A program made the position numbers and the translations under genes. From assembly GCA_963703565.1 (NCBI GenBank), contig CAVPEW010000075.1, forward strand, positions 1 to 64,000: a stretch of 64,000 bases of DNA, given 5' to 3'. Below are positions 35,547-43,423 of the stretch, piece by piece (position 1 is the stretch's first letter; the number at the start of each line of letters is the position of its first letter). The notes below the pieces were generated by a model, which saw only the letters and a program-made list of their open reading frames with translations, was not told the origin of the DNA and ran no database searches. This DNA comes from CAVPEW01 sp963703565 (lineage in GTDB: Bacteria > Actinomycetota > Acidimicrobiia > Acidimicrobiales > VFJN01).

Positions 35547-36254
35547 GTGACCGATACCGTACCGGGCCCGAACGGGGCCTCCGGCGTCCCCACGGGGCCG
35601 TCGCGCCTGGCTCTGCTCAAGGCGCTGGGCGACAACTCCCGCTACGCGATCTACCTCGAGCTGGCGCGCGCCCCGGCGCCGCGTGCCACAGCCGACATCG
35701 CCGAGTCGCTGGGACTGCACCCCAACACCGTGCGTCCGCACCTTGAGCGAATGCGCGAGCTGGGGCTCTTGGAGGTGACCATCGACGCCCGTGGCGCGGT
35801 GGGACGGCCTCAGCACCGCTACTCGCTGGCCGCAACTGCGCCCGCGCTGGGCCTCGAGCCGCCGGCATTCCCCGTCCTGGCCCGAATGCTGCTGCGGCTC
35901 GCTGCCGACGCCGCGATCCCGGCGGGCGACGCCCGAGAGACCGGGCGAGACCAGGGCCGTCACGACGCAGGAGAGGTCGAGCCAAGTTCGACCTGGGACC
36001 ACGCCCTGCTGGCCGAGCTCGACCTGCTCGGGTTCGATCCGGCCGGGGTGCACGATGATGCGGGAATCACCGTGGCGTTCACACGCTGCCCGTTCCGTGA
36101 GCTCGCCGAGACCGCGCCCGACCTGGTGTGCAGCCTGCACCGCGGCCTCGTCGAGGGCTTCGTGGAGGGGCGCGGCGATGCTGCGGTCGTCTCGTTCTGT
36201 GACATCGGTGCCCGTACCCCTTGCCAGGTCGAGGTGGCGGCCCGTACCCGGTAG
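35547..36254 (+). CDS. SufR-like winged-helix transcription regulator
   Basis: ArsR/MarR-type regulator with an N-terminal HTH (RLALLKALGDNSRYAIYLEL, IAESLGLHPNTVRPHLERMRELGLLE in residues about 50-75) and a C-terminal domain whose cysteines lie in TRCPFRELAE, PDLVCSLHRGL and TPCQVEV. That cysteine pattern matches cluster-binding SufR repressors, which sense Fe-S status. 235 residues from GTG 35547. It sits between mrp and an A-type Fe-S carrier gene, supporting a role in Fe-S homeostasis. Confidence 0.85.
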   Translation: MTDTVPGPNGASGVPTGPSRLALLKALGDNSRYAIYLELARAPAPRATADIAESLGLHPNTVRPHLERMRELGLLEVTIDARGAVGRPQHRYSLAATAPALGLEPPAFPVLARMLLRLAADAAIPAGDARETGRDQGRHDAGEVEPSSTWDHALLAELDLLGFDPAGVHDDAGITVAFTRCPFRELAETAPDLVCSLHRGLVEGFVEGRGDAAVVSFCDIGARTPCQVEVAARTR

Positions 36255-36291
36255 GCTCGTCGTGCCGGCCCAGGCCACCCGGAGGATCCCA

Positions 36292-36615
36292 ATGATCACC
36301 CTCACCGACAACGCAACGGACAAGGTTCGTGCCCTCATGGACGCCGAGGGCGAAGCCGAGGCGCTAGCTCTGCGGGTCGCAGTACGTCCCGGCGGATGCT
36401 CGGGTTACAGCTATGAGATGTTCTTCGACACCGACGTCACCGTCGACGACCTCGCCAGCGACCAGGGCGGGGTCAAGGTCGTGGTCGACCCCTCCAGCGC
36501 CGTTCTGCTCGAGGGCGCCACCCTCGACTACAAGGACGGGCTCCAGGGCGCCGGGTTCTCCATCGACAACCCGAACGCCCAGCGCAGCTGCGGCTGCGGC
36601 CAGTCCTTCAGCTGA
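36292..36615 (+). CDS. A-type iron-sulfur carrier protein (IscA/ErpA/SufA family)
   Basis: Delivers Fe-S clusters to apoproteins. 107 residues with the three conserved cysteines in RPGGCSGYSYEMFF and RSCGCGQSF, and the usual GATLDYKDGLQGAGFSIDNP (core LDYKDGLQGAGF) before them. ATG 36292 has GGAGG six bases upstream. It follows the SufR-like gene by 37 bases and is probably cotranscribed with it. Confidence 0.93.
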   Translation: MITLTDNATDKVRALMDAEGEAEALALRVAVRPGGCSGYSYEMFFDTDVTVDDLASDQGGVKVVVDPSSAVLLEGATLDYKDGLQGAGFSIDNPNAQRSCGCGQSFS

Positions 36616-36730
36616 CCGGCGCTACCACGGGTTGCGGATCCCTCCGCCAGAAGCAGAGGGTTCGCGCGTAGCAGCAGAGCCGACGTGCAGAGCGCCTGGA
36701 CCGACCGGCGGCAGCCTCCCGCACCGGGCG

Positions 36731-38068
36731 CTACCGCGGTGAGGTCGACCCCGACCGTGGTTGCGCTGGACGGGATTCCGTTGACGCCGGCGACCTTGGC
36801 CGTTCGGGTGCCGTAGGCGCCCCTCCGCCCACCAGCTGCGAACCGGCGGGATCGACCGGCGCGGTGACCACCACGGCCGCCAGCGGCCGAGCAGCGCGCA
36901 CCGCTTCCGCTCTCGGGCTCACCCCGGGGGCCAGCACGACCGGCCGTGCCGCCCACGCAGCGAGCTCGTCCACGGCACGTCGCTGTATCGGCTGAGGGCC
37001 GGCACTCCCTATCGCCGCCCACGCCGCGTTCCAACGCAGCGCGAGCGTCTCCAGGAGGACCCACGTCGCCCTGACCGCGGGCGTCTTGGACGCCGTCAGG
37101 CGAGCATCGCCGTACTGCGGATCCCACATCCCCAAAGTCTCCTCGGCACGGGCTGGATCGGCGTCGGGACCAGCCAGCGCTCGCCAGGCTCGCTCGGCGG
37201 CGTCGACCCTCTGACGAGCCGCCTCGACCGTCATGACCGTGCCGGTCGCGACGTCTTCACCGGCTCCGAGGCTCCCGGTCGCTGCCTCGCCGGCATCGGC
37301 ACCGGCATCGCCAGCGTCGGAGTCGAGGGCCGGCCTCGCTGGCTCCGCCGTTCCCGAGGCTGGGTCGGTGGGGCGCAAGAGACGCATCACCACGGAGCAC
37401 GCGACCAGCACCGGAAGCAGCGCCAACCACAGCGGCACCGAGCCCCATGCCGCGCCGAGCAGACCGACGGCTCCCACCGCGACGATCGGCCCTAGCGAGA
37501 TGAGCCAGAGGCGACGGCCCGCCGCCGGAGCCCCGCGGTCCTGACCCTCCGGAAGGCGGCTGTGGCGTGGGCCGCCGAGGTGGCCAGACGAAGTGACTTC
37601 GACCCCGGACCCGGACCAGGGCTCGTCGCCCGCCCGCTCGCCACTCGCCGTCTCGTTCGTGATCCCCGCGGCGGAGGCCGACTCCGCGCGTGGCGCCACC
37701 GTGGACGGGGCGGCAGCGCCCGGGGTGACGGCGTCGAGCGCGGCGTCGAGCTCTGCGCGAGCCGACAGGACCTCCTCGGAGGCTCGGAGCAGGGCAGCGG
37801 CCCGCGGGCTCGGCCGCGCCTCGGGACCTGCGCTGCGCTGCAGGATCGCGTCCGCCGCACGTTGGCGAGTGAGGATCGCCACCCGCTGGGCTGACTCACC
37901 CGCCGCGGCCAGCGCGAGCAGCTCGTCGATCTGGCGAACCGACACCGTGGGCTGGGCCAGGAGCCGGCCGAGCTCGGCGTCGTCGTGCACGCAGGTCCCA
38001 CCGAGCTCGGCGGCGAGGCGGTCCGGATCGGCACCAGGTCGCTGATGGAGGCCGGCCAGCAGGGTCAA
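36731..38068 (-). CDS. Hypothetical protein with two membrane helices
   Basis: Unrecognised, 445 residues. The N-terminal third is alpha-helical and acidic; two hydrophobic segments occur around residues 190-230 (LWLISLGPIVAVGAVGLLGAA and LWLALLPVLVACSVV); the rest is Ala-rich linker, a helical segment AARQRVDAAERAWRALAG, and a Pro/Ser tail. The TTG 38068 start is doubtful: an ATG at 38091 overlaps the upstream gene's stop as ATGA but is out of frame by one base, so a missing base may hide the true start. It lies just downstream of the thioredoxin-like lipoprotein gene. Confidence 0.55.
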   Translation of the reverse strand: MTLLAGLHQRPGADPDRLAAELGGTCVHDDAELGRLLAQPTVSVRQIDELLALAAAGESAQRVAILTRQRAADAILQRSAGPEARPSPRAAALLRASEEVLSARAELDAALDAVTPGAAAPSTVAPRAESASAAGITNETASGERAGDEPWSGSGVEVTSSGHLGGPRHSRLPEGQDRGAPAAGRRLWLISLGPIVAVGAVGLLGAAWGSVPLWLALLPVLVACSVVMRLLRPTDPASGTAEPARPALDSDAGDAGADAGEAATGSLGAGEDVATGTVMTVEAARQRVDAAERAWRALAGPDADPARAEETLGMWDPQYGDARLTASKTPAVRATWVLLETLALRWNAAWAAIGSAGPQPIQRRAVDELAAWAARPVVLAPGVSPRAEAVRAARPLAAVVVTAPVDPAGSQLVGGGAPTAPERPRSPASTESRPAQPRSGSTSPR

Positions 38069-38087
38069 CGGTCGGGCCGACCGGGCT

Positions 38088-39017
38088 TCATGAGCCGGTC
38101 AGCGCATCCAGGGCGGCGGTGAGCTCCGCGGTGTCGTAGATGCTGTCGAGGCGGTCTGCGACCGTCCCGCCGGCGTCGACGAGGAAGAGCGACGGCTCGA
38201 AGAACAAACCGAGGTCGGTAACCGCATCGGCGTAGGCGTCGGGATCGTCGATGCCTTGCTCGGGACGCCGGTAGACCTCGGCGTGCACGAGCGACAGCCG
38301 CTGCGCGTAACGGTCGGCGACACCGAGGAGGAGGTCGAGCACAGGCCCGCAGATCGCCACTTGGCAGAACGCCGGTGTGGCCACCAACACGGCCATCGGC
38401 CGCCCGGCGCCGAGCAAGTCGCTCACCGTGCGGTCGTGCAGAGGGCATGGCGGCTCGCGGGTGCACATGGGGTCGACACCACGGGGGTCGGCCACCGTGG
38501 GCGTGACCAGGGCCGGCATGGCGTCTCCCCGCCCCACCACCTCGACCTGATCGGGCTGGAACACCTGGAACGACATCTCGGCAGTCCGTCCCTCGATCTG
38601 TGCCCGCGCCGTGTAGGTGCCGGCCTCGTCGAGGGTGAACTCGAGGGGGTAGTAGGCGCGCGGCAGATCCTGGGAGTGGCGCGACACCGAGATGGGCGAA
38701 CCCACCGTCCGGTCGTCGCCATCGACGATCGTGACCTCGAGGGCATCGGGCGTACGGGACGCGGGCAAGAGCGCCTCGCGATCACCGACCCCGAACGGGA
38801 GCCTTCCCGGTACGCCTGCGGCGAACACGGCTCCGCCCCCGACGAACTGGAACAGGGCCAGGTCAGCGGCAGGATCTCCCGATGACGCCGGGCTCGGAAC
38901 CCCCGAGACGTCGTCACCCTCGCCGCCGTCGCCGCACGCGGCGAGCACGGTCGCGCCCAGGCCGGCCATGCCGAGTCCCAGGAGCCGGCGACGGGTGAGA
39001 CGCACCGCTGGGGCCAC
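38088..39017 (-). CDS. Tat-exported lipoprotein with a thioredoxin-like domain
   Basis: The N-terminus combines a twin-arginine motif (LTRRRLLGLG) and a lipobox (LAAC). A beta-rich domain of about 130 residues follows, then a thioredoxin-like C-terminal domain (about 205-309) with VLVATPAFCQVAICGPVLDLL (core AFCQVAICGP), that is, cysteines separated by four residues, not the usual two. Earlier cysteines in MCTREPPCPLH could bind metal or form a disulfide. 309 residues from GTG 39017, exactly 6 bases after TAGGTT. Divergent from the [2Fe-2S] fusion gene. Confidence 0.75.
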   Translation of the reverse strand: MAPAVRLTRRRLLGLGMAGLGATVLAACGDGGEGDDVSGVPSPASSGDPAADLALFQFVGGGAVFAAGVPGRLPFGVGDREALLPASRTPDALEVTIVDGDDRTVGSPISVSRHSQDLPRAYYPLEFTLDEAGTYTARAQIEGRTAEMSFQVFQPDQVEVVGRGDAMPALVTPTVADPRGVDPMCTREPPCPLHDRTVSDLLGAGRPMAVLVATPAFCQVAICGPVLDLLLGVADRYAQRLSLVHAEVYRRPEQGIDDPDAYADAVTDLGLFFEPSLFLVDAGGTVADRLDSIYDTAELTAALDALTGS

Positions 39018-39023
39018 CCGTCG

Positions 39024-39033
39024 AACCTATCCT
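39024..39033. promoter_or_regulatory. Overlapping divergent -10 boxes
   Basis: TAGGTT (minus, 39024-39029) and TATCCT (plus, 39028-39033) overlap by two bases, and each ends exactly 6 bases before a GTG start (39017 and 39040). Only 22 bases separate the two coding regions. Confidence 0.6.
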
Positions 39034-39039
39034 GCCGGC

Positions 39040-40652
39040 GTGCCCCCCCGAGGTCATCCCGTCGAGTTCACCCTCGACGGCGATGTCCTGTCCCTGGACG
39101 ACGACGGCGGGTCTCTGCTGGACACCTTGCGCGAGAGGCTCGGCCGGCGCAGCGTCAAGGACGGGTGCAGCCCGCAGGGTCAGTGCGGCTGCTGCACGGT
39201 GCTCGTCGACGGCGCACCGAGGGTCGCCTGCGTCACGCCGCTTCGGCGGGTGCAGGGTCGCCAGGTGACCACCGTCGACGGCTTGGACCCGGACCGCCGG
39301 GCCGCACTGGTCGACGCGTTCGACGCCACCGGCGCCAGCCAGTGCGGCTTCTGCACGCCCGGAATCCTCTGCCGACTCGCCGCGCTCGACCCCCGGGCCG
39401 GGCGGGACGCCGTGGAGCTGGCGCTGAAGGCCCACCTGTGCCGCTGCACCGGATGGCGGACGATCCTCGACGCCTGGACCGCGGCCACGCCCCAAACCAC
39501 CGTGGCGGACCCTGCCCCTCGCCGAGCCCCGAGGGACCGTGCCGCAGCGGCGCGCCGGGCGACCATCGAGGGGGCGCGCCCCAGATCGTGGGCCCCGACG
39601 CCGTGTTGGGCCGCGCCGGGTTCGCAGCCGACACCGCGCCCCACGACGCCCTGGTCGCGGTTCCCGACGCCGGTGGCGGCTGGGCGGTGGCCGAGACCCT
39701 CGCCGAGGCCAGGGCGCGCGCCGGCACCGTCGGGGGCAGGCGCAGCGGCTCGGCCGTGCGCCCGCCGCTGGCCCTGCCCGCTGGGAACTGGGCTGCGACG
39801 CTTCGCACCTCGTGGGTCGAGCCCGCCTACCTGGAGCTCGACGCATCGTGGTGCCGCCCCGGCGGCGAGCCGGCCCGCCCGCTCGCCAACGGCGGCGCCT
39901 TCGGGAGCAAGCTCGACGGCCGTGTGGCTCGCGCCGCACGCGAGCTGGCCGACCAGCACGGCAGGGCGGTGCGAGTCGTGTTGCGGCGCGAGGACGTGGC
40001 AGCCAGCGGCCCCAAGCGGCCACCGGTGGCCGGGGGAGCGCTGCCCGACGGAACCGGGATCCTGCGGATCGTGCGCACTCCGGGGATCGCCGAGCGGATC
40101 GCGGCGGTGGCACCCGGGTTGCGGGTCGAGCAGGTCGACCACCCGGGGCCGCCGACGTCGGCGGCGATGCGCGCCGCGGGGTGGGCCGAGGCGGTGGTGC
40201 TGAACGCAGGAGCGGCGGGCTCCGCAGGCATGGTCACCGAACCGGGCCAGGGCTCCGCGCGGGCCCGTTTCGCGGATGACGGCACGGTCGTGGTGACGGT
40301 CTGGCCCGGCGAGGTGCTCGACGAGGTCGCGGTGCGCTCCTATGTCACCGGCGCTGCGCACATGGCGCTGTCGTGGATGTCCGGGGAGGGCCTCGCCGTC
40401 GACGAGCACGGGTTCGTCGGCGATCTCACGGTGCGCTCGTTCGGCGTGCTGGGAGCGGCTGCTACGCCCCCCGTCGAGGTGGAGGTGGCCGACGACGCCG
40501 GTCCGGCGCGACGCTGCTCGGACGCAGCGATGGTGGCTGTCGCAGCCGTGGCCTGGCTGCGCACCGGCTGCCCTACGGACTGGCCGACGGGAAGCTCGGT
40601 GGCGGTGATCCTGCCCGAGCCCGTCGAGTCGACCACACTGGTGCCATGGTGA
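39040..40652 (+). CDS. [2Fe-2S] / reduced molybdopterin-domain fusion, xanthine dehydrogenase family, frameshifted in this sequence
   Basis: Residues 1-160 match the small Fe-S subunit of the xanthine dehydrogenase/CO dehydrogenase family: one plant-type cluster site (DGCSPQGQCGCCTVLVDG) and one helical-bundle site (QCGFCTPG, HLCRCTGW). After a linker comes about 340 residues resembling a shortened molybdopterin-binding subunit (VEPAYLELDAS, GGAFGSKLDGRVARAA, VVLRREDV, TVRSFG). The frame is lost near 39570; adding one base joins them as IEGGAPQIVGPDAVLGRAGF (core APQIVGPDAV) for 537 residues. The usual catalytic glutamate region is not recognisable. GTG 39040 is 6 bases after TATCCT. RidA overlaps its stop. 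Confidence 0.75.
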
Positions 40653-41002
40653 CCGTCGCCGGCCCGTACCGGCCGATAGTGCGAGCGGGGGCCTGGCTGG
40701 TGACAGCCGGGCAGATCGGTGTCGTCGACGGCCGCCTCGTCGACGGAGGCCTCGAGGCCGAGCTGCGCCAGGCGGTGGCCAACCTGGAGGCGCTGCTGCG
40801 CACCGAGGGCGCCACGCTGGCCGACGTGGTCAAGACCACCGTGTTCCTGCGTCACCTCGGGGGCGAGTACGACCGCATGAACGAGGTCTACGCGGAGGTC
40901 TTCGGCGATCACCGCCCGGCGCGCTCCGCTGTCGGGGTGGCCGAGCTACCGCTGGGGGCCCTGGTCGAGGTGGAGGCGTGGGCCCACCGCGAGGCAGGAT
41001 GA
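40646..41002 (+). CDS. RidA/YjgF-family protein
   Basis: Enamine/imine deaminase family that removes reactive 2-aminoacrylate-type intermediates. 118 residues with LVTAGQIGVVDGRLV, VVKTTVFLRHLG and the arginine-containing RPARSAVGVAELPLGALVEVEA (core PARSAVGVAELPLG), which carries the family's carboxylate-binding Arg. ATG 40646 overlaps the preceding stop by seven bases; GTG 40649 is also possible. Cotranscribed with the [2Fe-2S] fusion and the small membrane protein. Confidence 0.9.
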   Translation: MVTVAGPYRPIVRAGAWLVTAGQIGVVDGRLVDGGLEAELRQAVANLEALLRTEGATLADVVKTTVFLRHLGGEYDRMNEVYAEVFGDHRPARSAVGVAELPLGALVEVEAWAHREAG

Positions 41003-41006
41003 CGCG

Positions 41007-41165
41007 ATGGCCGGAGCGATCGTCCTCGTCGTGATCCTCGTGGTTGTGATGCCCGTCGCCGTGGCCATGTCGGGCGCCCTGGCAGCGGGCCTCCTGGGCA
41101 CGGCGCTGCGCGACAACGGCGAAGCCCTGCACGAGGGCAGCGAGCTGGTCGAGCTCAACCGCTGA
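41007..41165 (+). CDS. Small single-pass membrane protein (52 aa)
   Basis: Starts 4 bases after RidA. The sequence begins AGAIVLVVILVVVMPVAVAM and continues through a second hydrophobic stretch ALAAGLLGTAL, ending with an acidic tail EALHEGSELVELNR. The clean reading frame, hydrophobic helix and tight spacing support translation. Function unknown; it may be an accessory of the genes upstream. Confidence 0.6.
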   Translation: MAGAIVLVVILVVVMPVAVAMSGALAAGLLGTALRDNGEALHEGSELVELNR

Positions 41166-41202
41166 GCAGCCCCTGGGGCCGGCGCGCAATCAGGCCCTCG
41201 GT

Positions 41203-41889
41203 TCAGGCGGCCCAGCGGGACTGGCCGAAGCGGTAGCCCACCGAGCGCACGGTCTGGATCAGGCCCGCGTGCTCCTCGCCGAGCTTGGCCCGGAGTCGCC
41301 GGACGTGCACGTCGACGGTACGGGCTCCTCCGTAGTACTCGTAGCCCCACACCCGGCTGAGCAGCGTCTCGCGGGTGAAGACCTTGCCGGGATGCGCGGC
41401 CAGGAACTTCAACAGCTCGTACTCCATGTAGGTCAGGTCGAGCGGCTTGCCGGCGATGGCTGCCTGGTAGGTCTCGAGGTTGAGCACCAGATCGCCGTAC
41501 TCGACCAGCTCAGGCCGTGCCCCCCGACCCGTGCGCCAGAACAGGTGCTTCAGTCGGGCCTCGAGCTCACGGGGCTGGAAGGGCCACAGGCAGAAGTCGT
41601 CGTAGAGGTCCTCGCGCAGCTCGAGCTCGGCCAGCTGGCCGCCGTGAACCAACAGGAGCACCGGTTCGAGCGGCACATCGCGCTTTCGCAGGTACCGGCT
41701 CAGGGCGAACGCGGGCTCGGGCTCGATGGCGGCGACGACGACCGCTCCGCTCCAGCCGTCCTGGGGCTCGGCGGCTCCGGCCGCGGTCTCCGTGCCGGCC
41801 GCCTTCCAGGGGTAGCCGGCGAGATCGAGGGCCTGAGCAAGTTCGGGTGGAGCGGGATCCGGGTGGATCAGCAGCGGTTCGGATGGCAC
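41203..41889 (-). CDS. GlnR-like OmpR-family nitrogen regulator
   Basis: Atypical response regulator. The C-terminal winged helix reads LDLTYMEYELLKFLAAHPG, VFTRETLLSRVWGYEYYGG and RTVDVHVRRLRAKLGEEH, very close to actinobacterial GlnR as I remember it. The receiver-like N-terminal domain lacks an obvious phosphoacceptor aspartate, also as in GlnR. 228 residues from GTG 41889, 14 bases after the glnA2 stop, so probably cotranscribed with glnA2. Three glutamine synthetase genes lie alongside, making control of nitrogen assimilation the likely role; a PhoB-like regulator of other function cannot be excluded. Confidence 0.8.
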   Translation of the reverse strand: MPSEPLLIHPDPAPPELAQALDLAGYPWKAAGTETAAGAAEPQDGWSGAVVVAAIEPEPAFALSRYLRKRDVPLEPVLLLVHGGQLAELELREDLYDDFCLWPFQPRELEARLKHLFWRTGRGARPELVEYGDLVLNLETYQAAIAGKPLDLTYMEYELLKFLAAHPGKVFTRETLLSRVWGYEYYGGARTVDVHVRRLRAKLGEEHAGLIQTVRSVGYRFGQSRWAA

Positions 41890-41903
41890 GGTCGGGTGAC
41901 TTG

Positions 41904-43238
41904 TCAGAGACGGGTGAGGTACCGGTCGAGCTCGAACTGGCTGACCTGGGTCTTGTACTCGAGCCATTCGGCCCGCTTGTTGCGAATGAACCACTCGAAC
42001 ACGTGCTCGCCGAGCGCCTGAGCCACGAGCTCGGATTCCTCCATGAGGTCGAGAGCGTCCGAGAGCGAGCCAGGCAGCACAGAGATGCCCTCGGCCCGGC
42101 GCTGCTGTTCGGTCAGGGCGTACAGGTTCACCGCCGTCTCCTCGGGGAGGTCATAGGCCTCCTCGACGCCCTTGAGGCCGGCGGCCAGCACGACCGAGAA
42201 GGCCAGGTAGGGGTTGCACGCGGGGTCGGGGGCACGGAACTCGAGGCGAGCCGACTCGGCCTTGCCCGCCTTGATCGGCGGGACGTTGATGACCACGGAG
42301 CGGTTGTTGCGCGCCCAGGCCACGTAGGTGGGGGCCTCGTAGCCCACGACGAGGCGCTTGTAGGAGTTCACCCACTGGTTGGTGACAGCCGCGATCTCGG
42401 GCGCGTGGTGCAACAGGCCGGCGATGAACCCGCGGGACACCTTCGACATCGTCCGAGGGTCTCCTGGATCGTAGAAGGCGTTCGTGTCGCCCTCGAAGAG
42501 AGAGAAGTGGGTGTGCATGCCCGAGCCCTGCACCCCGGCAAGGGGCTTGGGCATGAACGTGGCGTGCACCCCCGCTTCGAGCGCGACCTCGCGCACGACC
42601 AACCGGAAGGTCATCACGTTGTCCGCCATCGTGAGGGCGTCGGTGTACCGCAGGTCGATCTCGTGCTGGCTGGGCCCATCCTCGTGGTGGCTGTACTCGA
42701 CCGGGATCCCCATCGCCTCGAGCGTGTGGATGGTCCGCTGGCGCAGGTCGGACGCCACGTCCGCCGTGGTCAGGTCGAAGTACGACGCCTGGTCGAGGGG
42801 CTCTGGAGGCCTCGACGGGTCGCCGTCGGCGAAGTAGTAGAACTCCATCTCCGGCGCGGCGTAGAAGCTGAACCCACGCTCCCGGGCCCGGTCCAGGTTG
42901 CGCCGCAGCACCTGGCGGGGATCGCCCTCGAAGGGCGAGCCGTCGATGTTCACGATGTCGCAGAACATGCGGGCCGAGGTCCCGTAGCTGTCCGCCCAGG
43001 GCAGCAGCTCGAAGCTGTTGGGGTCGGGGCGTGCCAGCACGTCGGACTCCTGCACCCGACTGAAGCCGTCGATCGCCGAACCGTCGAAGCGCATCCCTTC
43101 GGCAAACGCGTTCTCGAGCTCCGCGGGCGAGATGGCGAAGGACTTCAACTGCCCGAGCACGTCGGTGAACCACAGCCGGATGAGGCGCACACCCCTCTCC
43201 TCGACGGTCCGCAGCACGTAGTCCCGCTGGCGCTCCAT
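41904..43238 (-). CDS. glnA2: Glutamine synthetase, GlnA2 type
   Basis: Type I glutamine synthetase paralogue close to mycobacterial GlnA2. Opening VLRTVEERGVRLIRLWFTDVLG (core RLIRLWFTDVLGQLKS), the latch MRFDGSAIDGF, FYAAPEMEFYYF, metal/ATP residues in SHHEDGPSQHEIDLRY (core HHEDGPSQHEIDL), GSGMHTHFSLFEG and NPYLAFSVVLAAGL. 444 residues from ATG 43238. At the place of the GSI adenylylation site it reads NLYALTEQQR with Tyr373, so regulation by GlnE is conceivable. A CATGAT box 6 bases before the ATG may be a leaderless promoter. Divergent from glnII. Confidence 0.93.
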   Translation of the reverse strand: MERQRDYVLRTVEERGVRLIRLWFTDVLGQLKSFAISPAELENAFAEGMRFDGSAIDGFSRVQESDVLARPDPNSFELLPWADSYGTSARMFCDIVNIDGSPFEGDPRQVLRRNLDRARERGFSFYAAPEMEFYYFADGDPSRPPEPLDQASYFDLTTADVASDLRQRTIHTLEAMGIPVEYSHHEDGPSQHEIDLRYTDALTMADNVMTFRLVVREVALEAGVHATFMPKPLAGVQGSGMHTHFSLFEGDTNAFYDPGDPRTMSKVSRGFIAGLLHHAPEIAAVTNQWVNSYKRLVVGYEAPTYVAWARNNRSVVINVPPIKAGKAESARLEFRAPDPACNPYLAFSVVLAAGLKGVEEAYDLPEETAVNLYALTEQQRRAEGISVLPGSLSDALDLMEESELVAQALGEHVFEWFIRNKRAEWLEYKTQVSQFELDRYLTRL

Positions 43239-43271
43239 CGTGGCATCATGACAGCGGTCGGGCCTCGGCGG

Positions 43272-43316
43272 TAGCCTGACTCGGCGGTTCACACAGCGTT
43301 CACGTTTGAGAAAACG
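43272..43316. promoter_or_regulatory. Candidate GlnR-type operator and promoter between glnA2 and glnII
   Basis: Direct repeats of GTTCAC start at 43287 and 43298, one helical turn (11 bases) apart; on the other strand they read TGAAC twice, similar to GlnR half-sites. An inverted repeat CGTTT-GAGA-AAACG follows at 43303-43316, unusually A/T-rich here. TAGCCT at 43272-43277 may be the -10 of glnII. Confidence 0.45.
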
Positions 43317-43423
43317 CGGGGAAACGGCCTGCTGGAAGCGTGCGCCGGCGGTAGCCGCGCCCCTCCGAACGCGGGGTCGCTGCCGGACCATCTGCGAACG
43401 TGCGCCGAGGAGACCCACCAGTC

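Noticed and set aside
36528..37127. Minus-strand frame with a plausible length opposite the A-type carrier
   Set aside because: Composition is that of a shadow frame and it overlaps two better genes; only a frameshifted tail of the hypothetical at 36.7 kb could use part of it.
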